Origin: Gillisella vitis
GTDB taxonomy: Bacteria; Pseudomonadota; Alphaproteobacteria; Rhizobiales; Rhizobiaceae
Direction of reading: 5' to 3'
Assembly: GCF_001541345.2 (NCBI RefSeq)
Contig: NZ_LMVL02000001.1
Location: 806,001-870,000 of the forward strand
DNA length: 64,000 bases
Below the pieces are notes generated by a model. That model worked only from the letters and a program-made list of their open reading frames with translations. It was not told the origin of the DNA and ran no database searches. Within the stretch, counting starts at the first letter, position 1. The number at the start of each line of letters is the position of its first letter. The translations under genes and the position numbers were made by a program. Shown piece by piece: positions 25,197-37,200 of this stretch.

Positions 25197-25407
25197 CAGC
25201 GTTACCGCTGGACCGTGACAGTGACATGAAAGTTGAATGATGGTTTTGTGTCTTTTCGAACAAAGGGTAGATTGTCTCTTGCTGCCTTTTAGCTCCTTTG
25301 TCCCAGCAGGGCCCTTGTGAATTGATTCTTGCAAAATTAGCTGATTGCAAACAGGGGAGGTTTCCAATCATCAGTCGTTGTCGAGACAAAGCGTAAAGAG
25401 TGTGCCG

Positions 25408-26028
25408 ATGTCAGAACCGAAAGCAGTCAGCACCGCCGTTGTCGTTCTCGCCGCTGGGCAGGCCCGCCGGATGGGTGGCAGCGTGCATAAGCTTCTTGCG
25501 CTTTTTGATGGCGTCCCACTGATCCGTCGCGTGGTAACGATCAGCCTTGAGAGCCGGGCGGCATCCGTTACGGTTGTCACCGGACATCGTCGGGAGGAGG
25601 TCGAGGCTTGTCTTTTGGACTTGCCAGCCGAGATGAGTTTCAATGCCGGATTTGCCGAGGGGATGGCGTCCTCGTTGATTACCGGACTAAATTCTCATGA
25701 TGTGGCTGACACGGATGGCGTCATGGTGGTGCTCGGCGATATGCCGGGGCTGACAGCGTTGCATCTCGATGCGCTGCTCTTAGCATTCGAAAGCGCGGAT
25801 GGCGGGGCGATCATCCGTGCAGCGTCAGGTGACGTGCCGGGTAATCCGGTTATTTTACCAAGGGCGCTTCGCCCGGCATTGCTGGCATTGACAGGCGATA
25901 AGGGCGCCAAGGCGATCATCGCTGCCAGCACGTTGCCGGTCATCAATGTTGATATCGGTCCGGCTGCCCTTGTCGATGTCGACACACCAGACGCCATTTT
26001 GGCGGCTGGCGGAGTGTTGAACGGATAA
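25408..26028 (+). CDS. MobA-like NTP transferase (molybdenum cofactor cytidylyltransferase type)
   Basis: 206 residues with the MobA-like nucleotidyltransferase fold: the nucleotide-binding loop VLAAGQARRMGG is at residues ~14-25, followed by HKLLALFDGVPLIRR, then VVLGDMPGL (~112) with the metal-binding Asp. MocA, PucB and CtpA-like proteins share this pattern, transferring CMP to molybdopterin or acting in glycan or pili modification. No molybdenum enzyme genes are adjacent, so the substrate is not settled. The ATG at 25408 is preferred over an upstream in-frame extension through the promoter region. Confidence 0.8.
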   Translation: MSEPKAVSTAVVVLAAGQARRMGGSVHKLLALFDGVPLIRRVVTISLESRAASVTVVTGHRREEVEACLLDLPAEMSFNAGFAEGMASSLITGLNSHDVADTDGVMVVLGDMPGLTALHLDALLLAFESADGGAIIRAASGDVPGNPVILPRALRPALLALTGDKGAKAIIAASTLPVINVDIGPAALVDVDTPDAILAAGGVLNG

Positions 26029-26041
26029 CGTTCGTATTGGC

Positions 26042-27022
<981 letters not shown>

Positions 27023-27826
27023 GACGCTCCTCCTTATGCCAGTGCCATTTATCATGACATAATATGAATTCTATGGAGTGTCGAGATATTTTCAGGCTTT
27101 TTGGTACGCTGGCTTGTGGCGATTTGTCGGCGTTATAGAAGCTATTAGAACGCACTATTGATGAAGATGGTGGCGTGGGGGTGGTGCAATAGACGACAAT
27201 CAATCCTTTCATACTATGATTCTGGATTAGATATATTATGTGTTTGATGTGGCTCCACATTGCAGCGTGCACGCGAATTTTTGCCGCACCAAGGGGGGCT
27301 CATTATAAAGCGATTTTCTCAAAAGAGATCCATGCCTGCTGATTTCAGTTTGCCGGCAGACGTAATCTCCCAAATACGCATGGCTAAAAATTCAAATAGT
27401 CTGGGGCCCTTTCGACGGAGTAGGGCGTGCCCCGATTTGATGAATGTGAAGGGCTGAGCGAGGGGCTTCGTCGCAGAGTTGTTCCTCGCATCTTTTGCAG
27501 GATGCTCAAGCGGGCTGTTGCGGCTACATCGTGAAAGCGAGTGATGCCTTAGGGCTGAAACCTTTGATATGCATGTGTGTTTTGCAGTCGCGAACAATGA
27601 TGGACGCTGCTGCGAAAAAAAACAATTACCTCTGATTGCATTGATCGTTGACAGTCGGTTAAATATTGCTATCCTTCGACTGAATAACAAAGATAGTTTT
27701 TTGAGAAAACAAGTCAAAAAAAATTAGTAACGTAAAATATAAACTGGTTTATGAAATTTTGAGAATCGCTCGTTCCATTCGAATATTTAAAATAAGCAAA
27801 TTATTTAATTCTTATTGGAGGTAAGT
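27023..27826. other. AT-rich 804-base gap upstream of the lipid cluster
   Basis: No reading frame here has a family motif or a good ribosome site; a 132-codon minus-strand frame (27319-27717) is not convincing. The last ~200 bases are clearly AT-richer than the flanking genes. A sigma70-like promoter candidate lies at 27648-27675. The composition break could mark the edge of acquired DNA. Confidence 0.55.
27648..27675 (+). promoter_or_regulatory. Candidate sigma70 promoter for the FAD oxidoreductase gene
   Basis: TTGACA (27648-27653), a 16-base spacer and TATCCT (27670-27675), about 150 bases before the start codon at 27827. The -35 is perfect; the -10 is fair and fits the looser rhizobial preference. 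Confidence 0.42.
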
Positions 27827-29125
27827 GTGGCATCTGTCGCTATCATTGGTTCCGGTATTTCCGGACTGAGTGCAGCCTATTCGCTTGATAAAGACTTTGA
27901 CGTTCATGTTTTCGAGCAGGACGACCGGCCTGGTGGACATGCAAGCACAGTGGTCGTTTCCGATCCATTGGGTGATGTCGGTGTGGATACGGGCTTTATG
28001 GTGTTTAATCCGCCCAATTATCCGAAGCTTACCAAGTTTTTTGCTGAGCTGAACGTGCCGCTGACCGAGCATTCCGGTGGTTTCAACTTCTTCGATGTCG
28101 ATGCCGGTACCTATTACGGCACAGAGGAATTTGAAAAGGACGAGGCTTATGTTCGGGCGAATTATGGGCCGGAATTCATTTCCGTCTGGGAGCAGGCGGA
28201 TCGCCTGCTAAGGGAAGCGCCTCGCCATATCATGGAAGGCAAGTGTCAGATTCCATTGGAGGAATATCTCCGAACCTATGGTTATACTGACGACTTTATC
28301 AACGGTTACATGATCCAGATTTCCTGCTCATACTGGTCTGTTCCCGTTGAAGTGACATTGAACTCTCCTGCAGTCATGGTCATTGGCATGTTCCTCAATC
28401 ATGGCAAGGACGGCCTTGGTGGGAAGGGTGTGAAGTGGCTTGCGGTCAAGGGCGGTGCCAAGGGCTATCTTGATATCCTGATTGGCGGCCTAAAGCGTCC
28501 ACCAAGGTTGAATGCGGCGGTAACGTCCGTGCGTGCTCTTGCGGATGGCGTGGAGGTTCAGACTGGTGGACGCTGGGAAAAATTCGACTATGCCATTGTC
28601 GCGACCCATGCCGATCAGGCTTTGAAATTGCTCGACAATCCGAGTGTCAAGCAACGCGAAATTCTTGGGACGTTTCAGTACAATCGTTGCAACACAGTTC
28701 TCCATACCGATTCATCCGTGATGCCTGTGCCGCCGCACAGATGGAAGAGTTGGAATTACGGCTGTATGACGGTGGATGGCAAAAGGCGGCCCTATCTCGT
28801 CTATCATATGAATTCAATTCAAGGGTTTAAGGCGGAGCAGGACTATTTCGTGTCGTTGGATAGTCCGCTGCCTATCGATCCTGCCAAGGTGATCAAGACC
28901 TTCGATTACGAGCATCCGGTCATTACCATCGAGAGCAGCAAAATGCAGGCGCGCTTGCCTTCGATCAATGACGATGGTCCGCTGTATTTTTCAGGTTCTT
29001 ACTTCTCTGTCAGGGATCTTGGGCCGGATTTCGTCGGTTTCCACGAAAGCGGCGTCTATTCCGGTACACAAGCGGCGCGCCTTGTGAAGCGGCATGCCTC
29101 AGCTCCAATCGGGAAGACGGCGTAA
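27827..29125 (+). CDS. FAD-dependent amine-oxidase-fold oxidoreductase
   Basis: 432 residues starting at GTG with TTGGAGGTAAGT before it. The dinucleotide-binding motif is VAIIGSGISGLSAAYSL at the N-terminus, followed by VFEQDDRPGGHAST, the FAD-ribose Glu and the GG doublet of the monoamine oxidase/phytoene desaturase family; a C-terminal FAD motif is FVGFHESGVYSGTQAARLV. Relatives I recall often sit with cyclopropane fatty acid synthase genes, which points to lipid modification, but no such synthase is present here. It lies upstream of the PUFA-synthase-like genes on the same strand but is ended by its own terminator, so it may be separately transcribed. Confidence 0.82.
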   Translation: MASVAIIGSGISGLSAAYSLDKDFDVHVFEQDDRPGGHASTVVVSDPLGDVGVDTGFMVFNPPNYPKLTKFFAELNVPLTEHSGGFNFFDVDAGTYYGTEEFEKDEAYVRANYGPEFISVWEQADRLLREAPRHIMEGKCQIPLEEYLRTYGYTDDFINGYMIQISCSYWSVPVEVTLNSPAVMVIGMFLNHGKDGLGGKGVKWLAVKGGAKGYLDILIGGLKRPPRLNAAVTSVRALADGVEVQTGGRWEKFDYAIVATHADQALKLLDNPSVKQREILGTFQYNRCNTVLHTDSSVMPVPPHRWKSWNYGCMTVDGKRRPYLVYHMNSIQGFKAEQDYFVSLDSPLPIDPAKVIKTFDYEHPVITIESSKMQARLPSINDDGPLYFSGSYFSVRDLGPDFVGFHESGVYSGTQAARLVKRHASAPIGKTA

Positions 29126-29136
29126 CCTATCGACGT

Positions 29137-29154
29137 GAGGCCTTCGCCTTTTTT
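29137..29154 (+). terminator. Short intrinsic terminator after the FAD oxidoreductase
   Basis: AGGC-CTTC-GCCT stem-loop (29138-29149) followed directly by six T bases, 12 bases after the stop codon. The following stretch 29155-29488 holds one more hairpin (AAGGCGCA 29179-29186 with TGCGCCTT 29198-29205) and no gene. Confidence 0.6.
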
Positions 29155-29488
29155 AATCGAGACAAGGATTTGCAGCATAAGGCGCATCATCATCGGGTGC
29201 GCCTTGCTAGAAGTCATGTATCGTCGAATGGTAGGCGGCAAATCATTTCCATGTCATAAGCTATTGGTATTATAAGATATTTCTTCCCTTCGCAATAAAG
29301 CCATAGCTGCATCGATCACCCTGAGCCTGTTTTCAGGAATGGAGAATTGTGCCGTTAAGGTCGCTCGCCGAAGGGCCAAAGCAATAGTCACGTTGCGACA
29401 GTCGAAAGCCGGCATACGGCCGGATGTTGCAATTATTTCGGGTTCCAGGTGCTAATTTGCGTCTGGAGATGGTATCGCAGGATGGACC

Positions 29489-29947
29489 ATGTCGGAAGTG
29501 CTCCTGTTCGTTCATGTTTTTGCTGCAGCAATGTTCCTTGGTAATATTGTTGTAACAGCCGTGTGGAAACTGATTGCAGATCGAAGCAATAATCTTGATA
29601 TACTAAGATATGCGATAAAATTGGTTTTTTTGACCGATTATGTATTTACATTCGGTGGAGCTGTACTTTTATCTGTGACGGGCGGGTATATGGCTCGCAG
29701 CTACGGTATGAATTTCATCGACACGCCGTGGTTGCTGTATGGAGTGGGCTGTTTTCTTTTGTCAGGCCTGTCCTGGATGTTGGGGCTCATTCCCAATCAG
29801 ATCCGCCAGCGAAGGCTTCTCAACGAGGCATCGGATTTCGATGCGATTGCCAAGCCGTTCCGCGCCTTGGCCAGGCGTTGGTATCTCTGGGGAACCCTCG
29901 CCAATCTTTTCGCGATCTGCGCCTTGTTTTTCATGGTCACGCGGTGA
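29489..29947 (+). CDS. DUF2269-like integral membrane protein
   Basis: 152 residues with four predicted membrane helices and a first helix beginning LLFVHVFAAAMFLGNIVV. A His and a small-residue pattern in helix 1 (H-V-F-x-A-x-x-F-L-G) plus an Arg/Gln-rich cytoplasmic loop (IPNQIRQRRLL) match the DUF2269 family as I recall it, whose function is unknown. AGGATGG precedes the ATG. It ends 49 bases before the acyl carrier protein gene and may open the lipid operon. Confidence 0.7.
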   Translation: MSEVLLFVHVFAAAMFLGNIVVTAVWKLIADRSNNLDILRYAIKLVFLTDYVFTFGGAVLLSVTGGYMARSYGMNFIDTPWLLYGVGCFLLSGLSWMLGLIPNQIRQRRLLNEASDFDAIAKPFRALARRWYLWGTLANLFAICALFFMVTR

Positions 29948-29996
29948 CGTGGCCGATTTTTAAAATGCATTTCAACGCAACAAAGGGTGACGAATA

Positions 29997-30278
29997 ATGT
30001 CTGACGTTCAAACCAAATTCAGCTACGCCGAAGCCAAGACCTGGCTGGTCGAAAAATTCGCCTACAAGCTTTCGGTTCCAGCATCGGAAATCGATGTGAA
30101 TAAGATCTTCACCGATTTCGGTCTGGATTCCACCGAGACACTGGTTCTTGCAGGGGAAATGGAACAGTGGCTCGGCTTCGAATTGCCGCCGACGGCCATG
30201 TGGTACCACCCGACGATCGAGAAGCTGGCCAATTATCTTGTCGAGGCCAAGGATCTCTTCGAAAAAGGCGAACTCTGA
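29997..30278 (+). CDS. Stand-alone acyl carrier protein
   Basis: 93 residues with the 4'-phosphopantetheine attachment motif FGLDSTETLVLAGEME (Ser at about residue 45), and the later hydrophobic helix PTIEKLANYLVEA typical of polyketide-type carrier proteins. It differs from housekeeping AcpP (no DSLD and less acidic) and from the tandem carrier domains in the large synthase (GIDSIKRVEI). It is probably a dedicated shuttle between the synthase and the thioesterase or dehydrogenases. It needs a phosphopantetheinyl transferase, which is not encoded in this window. Confidence 0.92.
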   Translation: MSDVQTKFSYAEAKTWLVEKFAYKLSVPASEIDVNKIFTDFGLDSTETLVLAGEMEQWLGFELPPTAMWYHPTIEKLANYLVEAKDLFEKGEL

Positions 30279-30297
30279 ATTCCAGAAGCCACAATCT

Positions 30298-30338
30298 AGC
30301 GAGGTATGGCCAGCGAGGTATGGCCAGCGAGGTATGGC
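30298..30338 (+). repeat. Triplicated 14-bp direct repeat carrying the thioesterase ribosome site
   Basis: AGCGAGGTATGGCC occurs at 30298-30311, 30312-30325 and 30326-30338 (last copy with a single change at its end). Each copy contains GAGG and an ATG in a different frame. The GAGG of the third copy (30329-30332) lies 8 bases before the ATG at 30341. Confidence 0.9.
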
Positions 30339-30340
30339 GA

Positions 30341-31228
30341 ATGGAGATGCCGAAATCTGCAAGTGAACTTGCCCACCGAGAGAATGCCGGGATGACCGTG
30401 GTTTGCGTTCATCCCGGCGGAATGCCCATCCGCAGTTACATACAGCTTGCGGAGCGAATGACAGGCTATTCCTGGCATCTGGTCGAGCTTTCTCTCAACA
30501 AGCGCTACACCTCGGCGTTGGGCAAGACCGATCTTCCCGAAGGCATTCTGGGGGAGATTGCCGATGAAGCAATCGCGGATTTGGGAGAGGTCTGGAACAC
30601 TGAGCGGCTCTGTCTGCTGGGCTGGTCTTTTGGAGGCGTGCTGGCTTGCGAGATGGCAAGCCGGCGGACGGACGGCGCTTGCGGCGCCGTCCTGCTCGAC
30701 AGCATCGCACCACGCTTGTTCAATGGCGTGATGGATGGGACGCAAACAGAGCGGTTGATAAAGCTCAGCCGTTCACAAGTGGTCAGGGTTCGTTGGTTCA
30801 CGGACTATATGCGGGCGCTGAAGCGGGTCGCCTGGGACGTGGCAGGTAGCGATGCCCATCGCCTGTCGGAAGACGATCTGATCGAGCTGATGCGTCTACA
30901 GTTAATTGCCAATGGCGGCCTGCCGGAAACCACCAGCTTTGTCGGGTTTTCCAAAGTCTACCGGGAGTTTTCGCGAGGAATGAACCGCAATATCGCGGTC
31001 ATCCTTGCGCACAAGCCGCAATCCTACGGGTTTCCCGTGCATCTGGTTCGGTCGGATTACCCATTATACGAGATATTTCATCTGCATGAAGACATGGGGT
31101 GGGGGCAGTTGGCACCCAATCTCACTGTCTCGAACCTGCCGCTGGGCCATTATGAAATGTTGCTGGAGCAACAGGCCCTGGATCACATTTCAACACATAT
31201 TGAAAATATATCGCACCGTTTGATTTGA
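30341..31228 (+). CDS. Type II thioesterase-like alpha/beta hydrolase
   Basis: 295 residues with the thioesterase fold of polyketide and nonribosomal peptide systems: VVCVHPGGMPIRSY near the N-terminus forms the oxyanion turn, GWSFGG (near residue 94) holds the nucleophilic Ser, LLDSIAP the Asp and LPLGHYEML the His, so the triad is complete. It could release the finished acyl chain or edit mis-primed carrier proteins. The ATG at 30341 has GAGG from the third copy of a 14-bp repeat 8 bases upstream; ATG 30320 in the second copy would add seven residues. It sits between the carrier protein and the large synthase in the same operon. Confidence 0.87.
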   Translation: MEMPKSASELAHRENAGMTVVCVHPGGMPIRSYIQLAERMTGYSWHLVELSLNKRYTSALGKTDLPEGILGEIADEAIADLGEVWNTERLCLLGWSFGGVLACEMASRRTDGACGAVLLDSIAPRLFNGVMDGTQTERLIKLSRSQVVRVRWFTDYMRALKRVAWDVAGSDAHRLSEDDLIELMRLQLIANGGLPETTSFVGFSKVYREFSRGMNRNIAVILAHKPQSYGFPVHLVRSDYPLYEIFHLHEDMGWGQLAPNLTVSNLPLGHYEMLLEQQALDHISTHIENISHRLI

Positions 31229-31265
31229 AATATATTGACGAAAACCTTTTGGAAGGGGCCGAATA

Positions 31266-34200
31266 ATGGACGGGTTCTCGCAGCGCGTATACGATGTCTT
31301 TTCTCCTATCGCAATTGTTGGCGTGGGAGCTTTGTTTCCTGAAGCCAAAAATGCTGATGAATACTGGAGCAATATTGTCAAAGGCAAGGATTGCCTGAAG
31401 GATGTGCCGGAGACTCATTGGAAGATCTCCGATTATTACGATCCAAATCCATCGACGCCTGATAAGACCTATGCGCGCCGCGGCGGCTTCATTCCTGAAA
31501 CGGCCTTCAATCCTGTCGAGTTCGGTCTGCCGCCGTCTCAGCTTGATGTCACTGATATTCTGCAGATCCTCAGCCTCAGCGTCGCCAAGCAGACATTTCT
31601 GGATGCAGGTTACGAACATGCCAAGCTGAACCGTGAAAAGACCGGCGTCGTGCTCGGCATTACCGGTGCCAATTCGCTGGTGACACCGCTGACCTCGCGC
31701 CTGCAATATCCGCTGTGGCAAAAGGTTTTGGAGAGCCGGGGTCTTCCCAAGGCCCAGGTTGATGATATCGTCGAGACGCTGAAGCTTGCCTACGCCCCTT
31801 GGGAGGAAAACTCCTTCCCCGGCATGCTGGGCAATGTCGTGGCCGGGCGTATCGCCAACCGCTTCGACCTTGGCGGTATCAATTGCACGGTGGATGCGGC
31901 CTGCGCCAGTTCGCTGGCGGCCATGCGCATGGCCATCGATGAGCTGCACAGCGGTCGCGCCGACATGATGCTGACCGGCGGCTGCGATGCGGAAAACACC
32001 ATCCTGATGTATATGTGCTTTTCCAAGACACCCGCCTTCAGCAAGAAGGGGGTGATTTCGCCGTTTGATGAGAATTCCGACGGCACGTTGATCGGCGAAG
32101 GCATCGGCATGATGCTGCTGAAGCGGCTGGAAGATGCCGAACGCGATGGCGACCAGGTTTATGCCGTCATCAAGGGTCTCGGTTCGGCCAGCGATGGCAA
32201 GTTCAAGAGCATTTACGCACCGCGCGCCGCTGGACAGGTCAAGGCGTTGCAACGCGCCTATCAGCAGGCGGGCATCTCTCCCCATGATGTTGACCTGTGG
32301 GAGGCCCATGGCACCGGCACGGCGGTGGGCGATGCAACCGAAGTGGATGGTCTCAAGACCTTCCTAAAGAGCTGGGACAATGATGGGTCTTCTTCGCCCA
32401 TCGCGCTCGGCTCGGTCAAATCGCAGATTGGCCATACCAAAGCAGCGGCGGGTGCCGCTTCCGCCATCAAGGCGGCGCTTGCCTTGCAGCACGGCGTCCT
32501 GCCCCCGACCATCAATGTTAACCGGCCCGATCCGAAGCTGGGTCTGGACGAGACAGCACTCTATTTGAATTCCACAGCTCGTCCGTGGTTCCGCGATCCC
32601 AAGACCGCCAAGCGCCGGGTTGGCGTCAGCGCCTTCGGCTTTGGTGGCACGAATTTCCATCTGGTCCTTGAGGAAGCACCACAGACCGCAAAGGCACCGA
32701 AGCTGCGTAGCGTCCTGCCGCGCCCCATCGTCGTTGCAGCCCCCACTGTCGCTGCTTTGCGCAAACGTTGTGAAGAGCTTCTCACCGCCACAGGCGAAAC
32801 GGCCTGGCCTTTCGACGTTTCGATCCCGGAAAACCATCCGCGTCTGGGCCTGGTGGCAGCAGACGAGACCAGCCGCCGCGCTTTGTTGAGTGAAGCGATT
32901 TCGCTGCTTGACAGCCGCCCGGCTACAGCCGAATGGCGTCATCCAAAGGGCATCACTTTCCGTCCCAGCGCATTTGCAAATGCCAAGCTGGCCGGCCTGT
33001 TTGCCGGGCAGGGATCGCAGCATCCCAACATGGGCCGCATGGCGGCCGTGGCCATTCCGGCGCTCGGTGATTTCGTCGGTGCTGCCGATACCTTGTTTGC
33101 AAAGGATGGCGCTCAGCCCCTTAGCCAGGTGATGTACCCGATCCCGGCCTTTGACGATGCGGATCGCAAGGCACAGGAACAGGCCTTGCGCCGCACGCAA
33201 TATGCCCAGACGGCAATTGGCGCACTGTCGGCAGGTCATTATCGCTGGCTGCAAAATCTCGGCCTCAAGCTGGAAGCGGTGGCTGGCCATAGCTTCGGCG
33301 AATTGACGGCGCTCTGGGCCTCCGGGGCGTTGAGCGATGCTGATTTCTCAAGCCTGGCCAAGGCGCGTGGCGATGCCATGGCTGCCGTGACCGGCGATGG
33401 CGCTGGCACGATGACGGCGGTGAAGGCCGGTCGTGAGCAGTTGGAAAGCCTGATCGCCGCCACCAAGGGCAGCGTTCATTTCTGCAATCTGAACACACCG
33501 AAGCAGACCGTGGTTGGCGGTGCAGTCGAGGCCATCGAGAAATTCGAGGCCGACCTCAAGGCCGCCTCCATCGGCTTTGTCCGGTTGAATGTTGCCGGGG
33601 CGTTTCACACGCCGCAGGTCGAAGGTGCCGTCACGGCATTTGCCGAGCGGATCGACCAGACTGCCTTTGCCGTGCCGCAGATCCCGGTTTATGCCAATCG
33701 CAATGGCAAGCCCTATGCTGCATCGGCTGCCGATGTCGCGGCCCAGCTCAAGGGTCAATTGCGCGAGCCGGTCGAATTCATCAAGATTATTGAGCAGATG
33801 TATGCCGATGGCATCAGGGTGTTCATCGAGTTCGGCCCGCGCTCGACGCTGTCGAAAATGACCGCTGATATTCTCGGCGACCGGCCCCATCTGGCAATTG
33901 CCCTTGACCATGGTCAGCCTGACAAGGCGGATGCCGGTCTGATCGAAGCGGTGGTGGATCTGGCAGTTGCCGGTATTGCACTTGAAAGCCCGGTCGGGAC
34001 CGCAGGCCTTATCGAGGCTCCGGCCAAAAAGGGCGAGATCAATCTCAACGGCATGAATTACGTGTCACCGTCCCGCAAAGAGGCCTTTGCCAAGGCGCTG
34101 GCCAATCCAGTTGTGGTTGCTCCTAAATCGGTTCCCACGCCGCCACAGCCTGTCGCCGCAAAGCCGCTGGCTGCGGCCCCTGCACCTGTCCGGTCGGAAC

Positions 34201-37200
34201 CAGCAAAGCCAGTCGCTGCAAATGTCGCGTTCGGCGTCCCGGCGCCATCCCCGGCACCCTCTTTGAAAGCGGCATCCGTGGAAAAGCCAGCCGAGCCTTT
34301 GGCACAAAAGCAAGCCGTTGCCCTGACGGCACCTGCCTCCAGATCTTCATTTGCGGAGAAACCCATGTCCATCCTGAAGAATGAAACGTCGTCCGAGCCA
34401 GCAATGGCTCTCGGTGGCGGTGATATCGTCGCTGAATTGGCGCGGTCCAATGGCGAACTGCATCGCGAATATCTCAAGTTTGAGCAAAGCGCCTTGCAAG
34501 CCCTGGTGCATAATGCCGGGGAGTTGAGCGCCGCACATGTCGATATGCTCTGCGAGATCCACGAGGAAACCAACCTTACCCACCGTGAATTCATGCGCAG
34601 CCTACCAAGCCTGTTTCTTGGTCAGGGCGAACTGCCCGCCGCCCGCGTCAGGACGGTCGAGCATGAGCCTGCAAGGCATGAACCAGTCAAGCGGATGATC
34701 GAAACCGCCGTTGCCCATGCTGCACCTGTTGCCGCCGCCAGACCTGCGGTCACAGCCAAGGCATTTGAACCTGTCGTCGCCCCGGTTCAGGCCCCAGCCG
34801 CAAAGCCAGTTTCCGCCGCTCCGCCGGCTCCTGTCCCTGCAAAGCCTGTTGCCGCGCCGGTTGCGCAGGTCTCGGCTCCTGCTGCCGCATCCGCTGCGCC
34901 AGCAGCGGTTGTCCGCGAAACCTTGCTGGCTGTCGTCAGCGAAAAGACCGGCTATCCCGCAGAAGTTATCGACCTCGACATGGATCTCGAAGCTGATCTC
35001 GGCATCGACTCGATCAAGCGCGTGGAAATCCTCGGCTCGCTGAAAGAGCGCCTGCCGCAAATGGCGGAGCTTTCCCCTGATCGCATGGGTGAGCTGCGTA
35101 CACTGGCCCAAATTCTCGAACTGGCAGGCTCTGCGTCCCCGGCGCTTCAAGCCTCTGCCACTCCGGCCGCGCAGCACGCCGCTGCGTCCATCGTCGCCCC
35201 GACACCAGCGGCATTCGCCCCGGCTGTCGCGGCCGGAGCCATCCGGGAAACCTTGCTGGCGGTCGTCAGTGAAAAGACCGGTTATCCCGCCGATGTCATT
35301 GATCTTGAGATGGATCTTGAGGCCGATCTTGGTATCGACTCGATCAAGCGCGTGGAAATCCTCGGCTCGCTGAAAGAGCGTCTGCCGCAAATGGCCGAAC
35401 TTTCTCCTGATCGCATGGGTGAGCTGCGCACGCTGGCCCAAATCCTGGAACTCGCCGGTTCCGTCGCTCCTGCTCCGGTCGCACAGCCCGCCGCCATATC
35501 TATCGCTACTCCCGTATCGGCGGCGACCTCTCCTGCTGTTGCGGCCGGAGCCGTGCGCGAAGCCCTGCTGTCTGTCGTCAGTGAAAAGACCGGCTATCCC
35601 TCGGATGTGATCGATCTGGACATGGACCTCGAGGCCGATCTTGGTATCGACTCGATCAAGCGCGTGGAAATCCTCGGCTCCCTGAAAGAGCGTCTGCCGC
35701 AAATGGCCGAACTTTCGCCTGACCGCATGGGTGAATTGCGCACGCTGGCTCAAATTCTGGCACTGGCCACCGAGGGTGCTGTAGCTGATGTGCCTGCTGC
35801 CCCTGCGGCTGCACCAGTCCCGGCATCCGTAGCAGTCCCGGCGCTCGCTCCGACACAAGCACTTGTTCCTGAACCTGCCGGGTTGCCCGCTGGCGCTGTC
35901 CGTGAAGCACTTCTCGCCGTCGTCAGTGAAAAGACCGGCTACCCAACCGATGTCATCGACCTCGATATGGACCTTGAGGCTGATCTCGGCATTGACTCAA
36001 TCAAGCGCGTGGAAATTCTCGGCGCCTTGAAGGAGCGCTTGCCGCAAATGGCGGAGCTTTCCCCGGATCGTATGGGTGAATTGCGCACCCTGGCGCAAAT
36101 TCTGACCCTGGCCGAAGGTGAGGCTTCAAACGCTGGGGAACCCCAGCAGAAAGAGGCAGCTCTCGCTTCTTTTAAGGATGGTGACGATCTGATCGGGCGC
36201 GGTGTCGTCACCCTTTTGCCAGCTCCGCTCGATCTGGTGACGCAACAGGCTTTTCAGAAGGGGGCAAAATTTCTACTGACCGGTACCGATGATGCCTTGA
36301 TCCTTGCCCTCCAGAAGGGATTGAAAAGCAAGGGTATCGACGCTGTCTGGCTGCGGTTTGAAGGCAAGGTTTCATCGAAGGCTGGTCCGCAATTGGCGGC
36401 TGGCAAGGACGAAGCCGAGCTGAAACAGCAATTCGACGCTCAGGGGCCTTGGGATGGGGTGATCTATGTTCACCCCAAGACAATCGACAACGCGCTTCCC
36501 GGCGCTGAAAGTGACGCATCGGTCCTCTGGCTGAAACGGGTCTTGCTGCTCGCCAAGCTGTCGATCACGCCACTGACGGCACGGGCGGCCCAGGGTCGCA
36601 CGGTCTTCATGACGCTGTCGCGGATGGATGGAGCCCTCGGTTACCGGGATGGCAGCCTTGCAACGGTGGCATCCGGCGCCTTGTCCGGCCTGGTCAAGAC
36701 CTATGCCGCCGAAGCACCGCATATCTTTGCCCGCGCCGTCGATATTGCGCCGCAGATCGAAGATGCTGCTGCTGCCGATCTGCTGGTGCAGGAAGTGTTC
36801 GATGCCCGCCACAGCATTACCGAAATCGGTCTTGATGGGCAGGGGCGCTGGAAGCCTTCCATTGAGGCGATTTCCTCCAGTGATGCCGTGACCGTTGCCG
36901 ATCCCGATGAACTGTTCATCGTCACCGGTGGTGCACGGGGTGTGACAGCCGATTGCGTGCTGGCCCTTGCCTCTGCTGCTCCTCGTCGCTTCCTCCTGCT
37001 CGGTCGCTCCGCCCTTGAAGCCGAACCGGCCTGGGCTGCGGGTCTCGAAACCGACGCGCAATTGAAGGGTGGCGCTCTTGCAGCGCTGCGCGAAGGCAAA
37101 GCGCCGGTGACACCGAAGCTGATCGATCAGACAGTGCGTGGCGTTCTGGCGGGCCGTGAAATCCGCCAATTGCTGGCCGCACTAGAAAAGCTTGGCAGCC

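Noticed and set aside
27250..27264. Sigma54-like promoter TGGCTCCACATTGCA upstream of the lipid cluster
   Set aside because: The GG-to-GC spacing is one base short of the strict sigma54 requirement.
27319..27717. 132-codon minus-strand open frame in the gap before the FAD oxidoreductase
   Set aside because: No family motif, unusual Arg/Ser-rich composition and no ribosome site; probably chance.
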